Below are positions 1 through 5,519 of a DNA stretch of 7,897 nucleotides, piece after piece. Within the stretch, counting starts at the first letter, position 1. Each line of letters begins with the position of its first letter. Made by a program: the position numbers and the translations under genes. This DNA comes from Bacilli bacterium (GTDB lineage: Bacteria; Bacillota_I; Bacilli_A; RF39; UBA660). Under the pieces are notes generated by a model. It was not told the DNA's origin. It did not search any database and saw nothing but the letters and a program-made list of their open reading frames with translations. The stretch is taken from positions 1 to 7,897 of the forward strand of contig CAKJXT010000040.1 in the NCBI GenBank assembly GCA_918219625.1, written 5' to 3'.

Positions 1-1
1 T

Positions 2-496
2 AAAGCAGATATAATTATGAGATATATCGATGATATAGAGTTAGATTTTAAGAATGGAAAACTTGTTGTAAAACAAATTAATTTTAGAAGTACATTTTAT
101 AATGATTTTAATGAACTATATACAAAAGGTTATATTGATAGAAAAAGACCACTTACTTATGATTTTAATGGTGTTTGCATAGATACAAATATAAGGTATA
201 GTGAATACTTACCTATTAAAGATGTAATGCAACATCTATATAGATTAAATGAATATTATGAGGTTAATTTATATAAAGGAACTTATTATAAAGAAACGGA
301 AAAATTAGATATAGGGCCTTTAATGAAAAACGAAGTTCCTATAAGAGTATTCCCTTTACAAGATAATAACAACGGAGATAAGAATTGGTTATCAATGGGA
401 ATGTTAGCAACTAAAAATAATCCAAACGATATAAAGGTAAACATTAGAGATGTATTTGAAACAATACCTAATAATGTTACCGAAGAAGATTTTTAA
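2..496 (+). CDS. hypothetical protein, probably cut by the left window edge
   Basis: The frame is open from base 2 to a TAA at 494-496. The first in-frame ATG is at 17, but no Shine-Dalgarno sequence precedes it and no in-frame stop lies between it and the edge. The true start is therefore probably outside the window, and at least 159 residues of C-terminal sequence are seen. The protein is soluble-looking, rich in Asp, Asn, Lys and Tyr, with no membrane segment, signal peptide or Cys cluster. I do not recognise a family. Its position just before a hairpin-rich region and a relaxase suggests an accessory gene of the same mobilizable or conjugative element, such as one of the many small accessory or polyvalent-domain proteins such elements carry. 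That role is inferred from context only. Confidence 0.6.
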   Translation, partial: KADIIMRYIDDIELDFKNGKLVVKQINFRSTFYNDFNELYTKGYIDRKRPLTYDFNGVCIDTNIRYSEYLPIKDVMQHLYRLNEYYEVNLYKGTYYKETEKLDIGPLMKNEVPIRVFPLQDNNNGDKNWLSMGMLATKNNPNDIKVNIRDVFETIPNNVTEEDF

Positions 497-511
497 AATG
501 CGTGGCACGTT

Positions 512-598
512 ATGAAATTACAAAGTAATTTTGTAAGTGGCGATAGCAATTTAAAAATTTATACTTTATGTAGTTTTAACTATTTACGAAGTTTATAG
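512..598 (+). CDS. possible 28-residue small ORF, weak
   Basis: An ATG at 512 opens 28 codons ending in TAG at 596-598, inside the noncoding stretch before the relaxase. The peptide begins MKLQSNFVSGDS and has no membrane helix. No convincing ribosome binding site precedes the ATG (only a run containing GGCACG), and the DNA also folds into short hairpins. It may be a remnant of a coding sequence or chance. It is listed so the reader knows the frame exists; I do not assert that it is expressed. Confidence 0.15.
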   Translation: MKLQSNFVSGDSNLKIYTLCSFNYLRSL

Positions 599-614
599 TT
601 ATTACGAAATAAAG

Positions 615-726
615 TAAACGGATTCTAAGGTGTTAAACCTTAGCCCACTGGATATTTTGTATGGAACGTACAAAATTCCTAGGGGGTTAGAAATTTTGGA
701 TGACCAAAATGGCCACTCAAGTGGTC
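615..726 (+). other. candidate origin of transfer (oriT): cluster of four hairpins before the relaxase
   Basis: Four inverted repeats are packed directly in front of the relaxase gene. CTAAGG (625-630) pairs with CCTTAG (638-643) around a 7-base loop. The helix 650-661/669-679 pairs GGA and ATTTTGTA with TACAAAAT and TCC, 11 bp with one bulged T and a 7-base loop. ATTTTGG (693-699) pairs with CCAAAAT (704-710) around ATGA. The last, 711-726, is a near-palindrome containing CCACT/AGTGG. Relaxases of the MobV/Pre group usually act at an oriT with inverted repeats just upstream of their own gene, so the placement fits. No nick site could be assigned, and some of these hairpins could instead regulate relaxase translation. 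The stretch 497-614 before it holds only small AT-rich repeats, for example AATTAC/GTAATT around 516-530. Confidence 0.5.
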
Positions 727-734
727 ACTTCTAG

Positions 735-742
735 AAAGGAGG
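735..742 (+). promoter_or_regulatory. ribosome binding site that decides the relaxase start
   Basis: AAAGGAGG lies five bases before the ATG at 748. The earlier in-frame ATG at 700 has no such site and sits in the loop of an inverted repeat (693-710). The start at 748 is therefore preferred. Confidence 0.85.
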
Positions 743-747
743 AAACC

Positions 748-2094
748 ATGTCAGAACTTGCTTATTCTCTACATTTAGGTAGTGATAAAAATAGAAAGAA
801 TATATCTAAACAAAATGGTAAAAATAATTTAAGTAGAACAACTTCTTTACCAAATAATGCTATTCAAAATGTAAGACAATTATCAAAAGTAGATAAACAT
901 AATTATAGGAAATACGATGACAATCAAGAACTAATTGAAATAGTAAGAGGAACTTCTTCTCCACTTGGTGATGTAAAAGAATTATATTTAAGTGAATTTG
1001 AAGAAGCAAGATTAGAATACAATTCCAAACAATCTAGACCTAGTAGAATGATAGATAATTACTTTGATAATGTATCTAATAATGAAAAGAAAGATCTTGC
1101 TTGTGAAATAATACTTGAACTTGGAGACAAAGAATATTGGGATACCAAAGATGAAAATTTTAAAAAGAAAATGTCTGAAGTATATAAAAAACAAGTAGAT
1201 GATTTAGAAATGCTTGTTCCTAATTTTAAAGTAGCTAGTGCAATAATCCATTATGATGAAACAAGTCCACATTTACATATTGTTGGTGTTCCAATTAAAT
1301 ATAAAAATAAAAATGGTATGGAAAAACAAGTTGGTAAATCAGATGTATTTACTAAAGAATCATTAATTAGATTACAAGATAAAATGAGAACTTTATGTAT
1401 TGAAGAATTTAACCAAATATATAGTTTAGATTCTACTTTAAAGCAAAAACAAAAAGGTAGAAATCGTGATATTCATGTATCTGATATGGATAACTATATT
1501 GAAATAAAAAAACAAATTGAAAAAAATACTGAAAGCTTAAAAAAAGCAAATAAAAAATCTTCAGAGTTGAAACAAAACTCTAAAGATATAAAAGATAAAA
1601 TAGATAGACTTAAAATATCTAAGTTAAACAAGGATAATTATATTTTGTCAAAAGAAGATAAAGATTCTTTTATCGGCTTTATCGAACAAGTAGATAATAC
1701 TAGCAAAGAATATGATAAAATACAAACTTTATCTAACACACTAGTAAATGCTCATGAACAATTAAAGGATAAAAATAATAAGATAAAAACTTTAACTGAA
1801 AATAATGAAGCACTTAATTTAAGAGTTAAAACATTAAATGATACGATTAAAGAAAAAGACAATGAAATATCATTTTTAAAATCTAAAATACATGATTTAA
1901 AAACCACATTAGATTATTGGAAAGATAAGTTTGAAAAACTAATATCTTTCTTACACGATAAACTTCATAGTTGGTATGATAAAGATGATAAATATATTGA
2001 TGTAGTTAATGATATGTATGAAGATAAAGTTTTAGATGACGATGACATTGAAGATTTAGATTTAAGTAAGGAAAAAGATGACTTTGAAAGATAA
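748..2094 (+). CDS. MobV-family relaxase (plasmid mobilization/recombination protein, Mob/Pre)
   Basis: This 448-residue protein should nick and covalently hold one DNA strand at oriT to start conjugal mobilization. The signature is IIHYDETSPHLHIVGVP at about residues 166-182, the metal-binding HxDExxPHxH motif of Mob_Pre proteins (H168, D170, E171, H175, H177). The KxDVFTKESL stretch soon after is also typical of the family. From about residue 250 the protein becomes a long Lys/Glu-rich coiled coil, and it ends in an acidic tail (about 420-448), as usual for MobV C-terminal regions that contact the plasmid or the conjugation machinery. The frame is open to an ATG at 700, but AAAGGAGG at 735-742 supports 748. 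The length is normal and no break is seen. No coupling protein or type IV secretion gene is present here, so the element probably borrows another element's transfer apparatus. A full ICE extending beyond the left edge is not excluded. Confidence 0.93.
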   Translation: MSELAYSLHLGSDKNRKNISKQNGKNNLSRTTSLPNNAIQNVRQLSKVDKHNYRKYDDNQELIEIVRGTSSPLGDVKELYLSEFEEARLEYNSKQSRPSRMIDNYFDNVSNNEKKDLACEIILELGDKEYWDTKDENFKKKMSEVYKKQVDDLEMLVPNFKVASAIIHYDETSPHLHIVGVPIKYKNKNGMEKQVGKSDVFTKESLIRLQDKMRTLCIEEFNQIYSLDSTLKQKQKGRNRDIHVSDMDNYIEIKKQIEKNTESLKKANKKSSELKQNSKDIKDKIDRLKISKLNKDNYILSKEDKDSFIGFIEQVDNTSKEYDKIQTLSNTLVNAHEQLKDKNNKIKTLTENNEALNLRVKTLNDTIKEKDNEISFLKSKIHDLKTTLDYWKDKFEKLISFLHDKLHSWYDKDDKYIDVVNDMYEDKVLDDDDIEDLDLSKEKDDFER

Positions 2095-2099
2095 TATAA

Positions 2100-2130
2100 T
2101 TGGCAACAAATGGTAAAAACATGTTATAAT
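2100..2130 (+). promoter_or_regulatory. promoter of the membrane protein/TIR operon
   Basis: A consensus TATAAT at 2125-2130 is preceded by TG at 2122-2123, giving an extended -10 (TGTTATAAT). TTGGCA at 2100-2105 could be the -35, although the 19-base spacing is long. It sits in the 62-base gap after the relaxase stop and before AGGGGGA (2141-2147) and the ATG at 2157, so the two genes downstream can be expressed separately from the relaxase. Confidence 0.65.
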
Positions 2131-2156
2131 ATATAGTTATAGGGGGAAATTGAAAC

Positions 2157-2747
2157 ATGGATAAAACAAATATATTATATGACCATTATAAAGATACATT
2201 TTTACTACAGAAAGATAATGAAAAAAATCGAAACAAATTATTTATTGCTTTGTGTATTTGTATATTGATATTAATGCTAATGATTGTATATCCTAACAAC
2301 ATATATGAAAATATACAGGAATTTTTTATTGATAAGTTAGGAATAAGTATTAATTTTGAATTAAAAGTGCTAGAAGTATTTAATTGGTTTATTATTTCAT
2401 ATTTAACTATACGATATTACCAAATTAATGCAAATATTGAAAAGAACTATAAATATATTCATCATATTGAAAATGAATTAGAAAAAAAACATAAATTACC
2501 TATTTATAGAGAAGGAAGAAATTATTTAGATCAATACCCAATGTTTTTAACATTTTCATATACCTTTTATAAGTATGTTTTTCCTATTTTATTTAGTTTA
2601 TGTATTATTACTAAGGTTATTATTAATATAATTAATAAATTAAGTTTACCTTTTCTAATAATATCAATTTTAGCAACAATCTGTTTAACAATTATAAATA
2701 TATCGTATTTTATATTTAATTATAAATTAAGGAAAGGAGGAAAGTAA
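2157..2747 (+). CDS. four-helix membrane protein, putative effector partner of the TIR-like protein
   Basis: This is a 196-residue integral membrane protein. Hydrophobic segments lie at about 28-46, 71-90, 138-159 and 163-187. A charged stretch (about 91-130) links helices 2 and 3, containing IEKNYKYIHHIENELEKK and then YREGRNYLDQYP, and reads like a conserved family motif. No signal peptide, enzyme domain or recognisable nucleotide-binding domain (Macro, SLOG, SAVED) is visible. AGGGGGA lies nine bases before the ATG. The TIR-like gene starts one base after this stop, so the two are co-translated and probably work together. In bacterial TIR and cyclic-nucleotide defence systems, small multi-helix membrane proteins commonly serve as the killing effector that opens the membrane. 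That role is inferred here from context and shape. It resembles the SLATT/S-4TM style in helix layout, but I cannot assign it to either. Confidence 0.85.
   Translation: MDKTNILYDHYKDTFLLQKDNEKNRNKLFIALCICILILMLMIVYPNNIYENIQEFFIDKLGISINFELKVLEVFNWFIISYLTIRYYQINANIEKNYKYIHHIENELEKKHKLPIYREGRNYLDQYPMFLTFSYTFYKYVFPILFSLCIITKVIINIINKLSLPFLIISILATICLTIINISYFIFNYKLRKGGK
2733..2740 (+). promoter_or_regulatory. ribosome binding site of the TIR-like gene, inside the membrane protein gene
   Basis: AAAGGAGG lies within the last codons of the upstream gene (stop at 2745-2747), eight bases before the ATG at 2749. The arrangement is typical of translational coupling. Confidence 0.85.
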
Positions 2748-2748
2748 A

Positions 2749-3183
2749 ATGGCAAGACCTAAAGTTTGTATTAGTTTTGACTATGAAAATGATAAGTATT
2801 CTAGAAATGCGATTAGATTATGGAATAATAATAAATACATTGATTTTGATATAATAGATAAAACGCCTAGTGAAATAGATACTTATGATATCAGTAGGAT
2901 TAAGGCCGGTTTAACTACGAAGATTAGCGAATCAAATATTTTGCTTGTTATTAGTGGAGATTATATAAATGCACCTCACAGAGATAGAAATGAAATTGGC
3001 TGTATTAATTGGCAAAACTGGGAATGCAGAAAAGCATTGGAATTGAATAAAAAAATAATATTGGTTAAATTAAAAAGTTCCAGTTTAATTCCAGAAGAAT
3101 TACTTGGTGAAAAAAGAGAAGATGTTGTTGGATTAGAACTAGACAAAGTTAACAACGCTATTTCTAATCTAATGGTTCACTAA
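2749..3183 (+). CDS. DUF1863 / MTH538-type TIR-like protein (ThsB-like)
   Basis: This 144-residue soluble protein matches the DUF1863 TIR-like family to which Thoeris ThsB belongs. Visible landmarks are the first strand VCISFDYENDK (6-16, replacing the SFHY/SFDY of relatives), the TPSEID...SRIKAGLTTKISESNILLVISG block (39-70), and NEIGCINWQNWE (81-92). The last has the conserved Trp-Glu at the start of the helix that holds the presumed catalytic Glu (E92; E82 is a second candidate). IILVKL (103-108) follows. ThsB proteins sense phage and convert NAD into a signalling ADP-ribose derivative that switches on a partner effector; other DUF1863 proteins are untested. This one is a single domain with no fused effector. 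The tightly coupled membrane protein upstream is the obvious partner. The family call is strong, while defence and NADase activity are inferred. Confidence 0.88.
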   Translation: MARPKVCISFDYENDKYSRNAIRLWNNNKYIDFDIIDKTPSEIDTYDISRIKAGLTTKISESNILLVISGDYINAPHRDRNEIGCINWQNWECRKALELNKKIILVKLKSSSLIPEELLGEKREDVVGLELDKVNNAISNLMVH

Positions 3184-3188
3184 ATTTT

Positions 3189-3210
3189 AGCTTCACATTG
3201 TGGAGCTTTT
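3189..3210 (+). terminator. intrinsic terminator of the membrane protein/TIR operon
   Basis: AGCTTCAC (3189-3196) pairs with GTGGAGCT (3200-3207), eight pairs including one T-G wobble around an ATT loop. It is followed by TTTAATT. It starts six bases after the TIR gene stop and closes a two-gene unit. Confidence 0.75.
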
Positions 3211-3247
3211 AATTATTATTATATATATTTTAAAAAAAAGTAAATTG

Positions 3248-3256
3248 TGTTAAAAT
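3248..3256 (+). promoter_or_regulatory. possible promoter of the WYL regulator (extended -10)
   Basis: TGTTAAAAT at 3248-3256 is an extended -10 element. The expected -35 position, around 3228-3233, holds only TTTTAA. It overlaps the first copy of the direct repeat at 3254-3265, so a protein bound there could block it. Confidence 0.4.
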
Positions 3257-3292
3257 ATTTATACTAATAAATTTATTTTGAATATTTATACT
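3254..3292 (+). repeat. 12-base direct repeat, candidate operator
   Basis: AATATTTATACT occurs identically at 3254-3265 and 3281-3292, 27 bases apart. Both copies lie between the likely -10 element and the ribosome binding site GGAGGTG (3298-3304) of the WYL-regulator gene. Paired identical sites in front of a DNA-binding protein gene are typical of autoregulation. The sequence is AT-rich, which weakens the case. Confidence 0.45.
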
Positions 3293-3308
3293 TGTTTGGA
3301 GGTGCTAT

Positions 3309-3788
3309 ATGTCTAAAATCAGTAATGTATTAACTATGCTTGAATATTTAAGTTCAGGCAGAAAATATAGCATCTCTGAATTATCTGAAAAATTAGAAGT
3401 TAGTCCTAGAATGATTCGAGTTTATAAAGATGAAATAGAAAAAGCAGGCATATACATAGATACAATTAAAGGTCCGTATGGTGGCTATGTCTTAAATCAA
3501 AATATAAATGTTCCAAAAAGATTTATAACACCAAATGCTATTAATATTAAAAACAAAGAATTTTATAATTTAGTTAATAAAGCAATCAAAGAAAAAAGAA
3601 AGTGTTATATAGAGTATTATTCTAAAGATAAAAAAGAGATTTCTGCGAGAACTATTCATCCTTACGATTTAATATTACTTGGATCAGAATGGGGAGTCGC
3701 TGCATATTGTGAGAAAAAACAAGAGATAAGACATTTCTATATAAATCGCATTAAAGAAATAAAATTATTAGATAATTTTTATAACTGA
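3309..3788 (+). CDS. compact HTH-WYL transcriptional regulator
   Basis: The 159-residue protein starts with a winged helix-turn-helix of the HTH_11/DeoR type (about 5-62): ISELSEKLEVSPRMIRVYKDEIE, then the wing GPYGGYVL. A short WYL domain follows (about 98-155), with IEYYS, ARTIHPYDL, EWGVAAYC and RHFYINRIKEIKLL. The eponymous W-Y-L triplet reads W128-G129-V130, but the ligand-facing Arg residues (R114, R141, R147) are present. Classical members are about 300 residues; this one lacks the middle segment and the C-terminal WCX extension. GGAGGTG precedes the ATG. WYL proteins bind nucleic acid or nucleotide ligands, and CapW and BrxR repress anti-phage operons until infection. It likely controls the SIS and NTP pyrophosphatase genes that follow 56 bases later, and perhaps itself through the upstream repeats. 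Confidence 0.88.
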   Translation: MSKISNVLTMLEYLSSGRKYSISELSEKLEVSPRMIRVYKDEIEKAGIYIDTIKGPYGGYVLNQNINVPKRFITPNAINIKNKEFYNLVNKAIKEKRKCYIEYYSKDKKEISARTIHPYDLILLGSEWGVAAYCEKKQEIRHFYINRIKEIKLLDNFYN

Positions 3789-3799
3789 CATATATATTT

Positions 3800-3837
3800 C
3801 CTCTTCTTTTGTTAATATGTAATTAGCAAGGGAGAGG
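3800..3837 (+). promoter_or_regulatory. hairpin that could mask the ribosome binding site of the SIS gene
   Basis: CCTCTTCTTT (3800-3809) can pair with AAGGGAGAGG (3828-3837) through ten consecutive pairs, two of them G-T wobbles, around an 18-base loop. The 3' arm is the ribosome binding site of the ATG at 3845. If formed, the helix would keep ribosomes off the SIS gene until melted, a post-transcriptional switch. Alternatively, the pyrimidine tract is just complementary to a purine-rich binding site by chance. Confidence 0.45.
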
Positions 3838-3844
3838 TTTTATA

Positions 3845-4876
3845 ATGATTAAACATACACATACTGAACCTACAGAATTAAATTTTTCTAAACTAGAAGA
3901 AAGAATAATGCAGGTTAATGATCCATGTTTAGGTAAATATAATGATATAAGAGAAATGCTATATGAATTAACCATAGATAATAAACCAACATTAATTATG
4001 GCAACTGGAGGTTCTAAAGTAATAGCATATTATTTACAACTAATTATTGAGAGATTAGGATTAACTGGAATTATTTGTGAAGTAATTGAACCAAGAGATT
4101 ACTTTTATAAAGCAAATATAAATATGTTTTCTAATTTAATTGCAATTTCTGCTAGTGGAAATACTAATGGAATTAGCGAAGCATTATTAGATTTTAAGGG
4201 AAATAAATATTTAATTACAGAAAATGTAAAAGAATCTAATTATCAAGTGGTATCTTGGGGTAATGAACTTTATGATAGAGAAAAGAGTTTTATATCATTA
4301 GCTACTAGTTTGGGGCCAATATCATTGCTTCTTGATTCTACTACTTCACTAAATCTAGAATTAAGTTCAAATGAAATAAAAAGAATAAATGATAAAATAA
4401 AAGAATTATTATTAAGAAGTAAAGAAAAAATAAATAAATTAAATGTAGATTTTAAAGATACTTCATTAATTCAAATAATGAGTGGATATGAAACAAAATC
4501 TTCTGCGAGTGTTCTAGAATCTAATTTAACAGAAGTCGGATTAGCACCAGCAGTAATCCATGATAAAGGTTCATACTGTCATGGAAGAAGTAATTTGTTA
4601 TTTCAATATCCAAATAGTAGAATAATTTATCTATCACATGGTTTAAAAGAATTAGATGATTTATTAATTGATTCTATAAATGGTGAATATTCAAATATAT
4701 CTGTTTTTGATACAAATGATTTAAGTGATAACATATTTTGGAAAGAATATTATTTGATTTTGCAAATGTATTTCTTATCTAAAAAAATTGCTGAAGACAA
4801 GAATATAGATTTAACACAACCAGAATATAATCCAACTTTGGTAAAGAAATTATATAAATTTAAAGGAGAAATGTAA
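3845..4876 (+). CDS. double-SIS-domain protein (sugar-phosphate isomerase/binding fold)
   Basis: In this 343-residue protein, the first SIS (sugar isomerase) domain is clear. LIMATGGSKVIAYYL (50-64) is the first strand and loop, and NLIAISASGNTNGISEAL (97-114) is the Ser-rich phosphosugar-binding loop. The second half repeats the pattern more weakly: GYETKSSASVLESNLTE (214-230) and HDKGSYCHGRSNLL (239-252) sit where GlmS/FrlB-type enzymes have the AxEaxLKxxE helix and the ExxHGP motif. SIS domains bind or interconvert phosphosugars or aminosugars; which substrate is used here cannot be read. The gene overlaps nothing and is followed, one base after its stop, by a Ham1-like NTP pyrophosphatase gene, so the two products probably share a pathway. 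A phosphosugar or nucleotide-derived substrate is a reasonable guess. No membrane or DNA-binding segment is seen, which separates it from RpiR-type regulators. Confidence 0.82.
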   Translation: MIKHTHTEPTELNFSKLEERIMQVNDPCLGKYNDIREMLYELTIDNKPTLIMATGGSKVIAYYLQLIIERLGLTGIICEVIEPRDYFYKANINMFSNLIAISASGNTNGISEALLDFKGNKYLITENVKESNYQVVSWGNELYDREKSFISLATSLGPISLLLDSTTSLNLELSSNEIKRINDKIKELLLRSKEKINKLNVDFKDTSLIQIMSGYETKSSASVLESNLTEVGLAPAVIHDKGSYCHGRSNLLFQYPNSRIIYLSHGLKELDDLLIDSINGEYSNISVFDTNDLSDNIFWKEYYLILQMYFLSKKIAEDKNIDLTQPEYNPTLVKKLYKFKGEM

Positions 4877-4877
4877 T

Positions 4878-5489
4878 ATGGAAAATTTAACTTATATAAC
4901 TGGTAATTATGGTAAGTATGTTTCAGTAAAAGAAAAATTTGAAGATGCTGGGATTACTATTGATTATTTTAAATGTGATTTAGATGAGCCAGATGTTAAT
5001 GATATTGAATTTATATCTAAAGAAAAAGCAAGGCAAGCATACGGAAAATTAGGTAGTCCTGTATTTGTTGCTGACTCAGGTTTCTATATAGAACATTATC
5101 CTAATAATCCAGGATATCCAGGTGCCTTTGTAAAAAGAAGTGGTGTTAGTTCTAATGTAAGTGAACTTTTAGAAACAATGAAAGATGTAACAGATAGAAG
5201 TTGCTATTTTCTAGATTGTCTTACTTTCTTTGATGGAAATGAATATTATCAATTCTTTGGAATAAGTAAAGGTTCTTTATCAAATGAATTACGAGGACAT
5301 GAAAATAAACGAGCAAAATCAAATCTATGGTATGTATTTGTACCGGATAATTGTATTAAAACACTAGCAGAAATGACTGATGAGGAAAGAAATAATAGAC
5401 CTGATAATAGAACAAGTGCCACAGATGAATTTATCAAGTGGTATAAACTAAATTACAAAAATGCAAAAAAATTAACTAAAAAATGTTGA
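4878..5489 (+). CDS. divergent Ham1/RdgB-like NTP pyrophosphatase (non-canonical nucleotide hydrolase)
   Basis: The 203-residue length is normal for the ITPase/XTPase family that cleaves (d)NTPs to the monophosphate and pyrophosphate. The N-terminal TGNYGK (8-13) is the TGNxxK triphosphate loop, SPVFVADSGFYIE (60-72) holds the catalytic Asp66, and NNPGYPGAF (77-84) is the usual NxxPGxxS/A motif. The C-terminal half departs from the family. The GFGYDPxF base-recognition motif is replaced by KSNLWYVFVPDN (147-158), and the SHR motif by DNRTSA (176-181), while LAEMTDEERN (163-172) is kept. Substrate choice has probably shifted away from ITP/XTP, so I give no gene symbol. Its ribosome binding site (AAAGGAGA, 4862-4869) lies inside the SIS gene and the start follows that stop by one base, indicating translational coupling. 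A role in removing or altering particular nucleotides, possibly during phage infection, is inferred. Confidence 0.85.
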   Translation: MENLTYITGNYGKYVSVKEKFEDAGITIDYFKCDLDEPDVNDIEFISKEKARQAYGKLGSPVFVADSGFYIEHYPNNPGYPGAFVKRSGVSSNVSELLETMKDVTDRSCYFLDCLTFFDGNEYYQFFGISKGSLSNELRGHENKRAKSNLWYVFVPDNCIKTLAEMTDEERNNRPDNRTSATDEFIKWYKLNYKNAKKLTKKC

Positions 5490-5513
5490 AATAAATAATA
5501 CCTATGGTAAAAT
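5486..5513 (+). promoter_or_regulatory. promoter of the small structured RNA
   Basis: TTGAAA at 5486-5491, overlapping the stop codon of the NTP pyrophosphatase gene, is 16 bases from TAAAAT at 5508-5513. This predicts transcription from about 5520, directly before a compact structured segment that ends in an intrinsic terminator. Confidence 0.55.
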
Positions 5514-5519
5514 GTATTT

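Noticed and set aside
700..747. Relaxase start at the upstream ATG (16 extra residues)
   Set aside because: There is no ribosome binding site before 700 and the ATG lies in a hairpin loop, whereas AAAGGAGG sits directly before the ATG at 748.
1012..1194. Minus-strand reading frame inside the relaxase gene
   Set aside because: It is a Phe/Ile-rich antisense frame of an AT-rich gene with no ribosome binding site or family resemblance.
2157..2747. Naming the membrane protein as S-4TM, SLATT or type II ThsA
   Set aside because: The helix count resembles S-4TM, but I see no firm motif match. A type II ThsA would carry a Macro domain, which is absent.
5249..5437. Minus-strand reading frame inside the NTP pyrophosphatase gene
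   Set aside because: It is fully covered by a well-supported gene, and its Ser/Leu-rich composition is a by-product of antisense codons.
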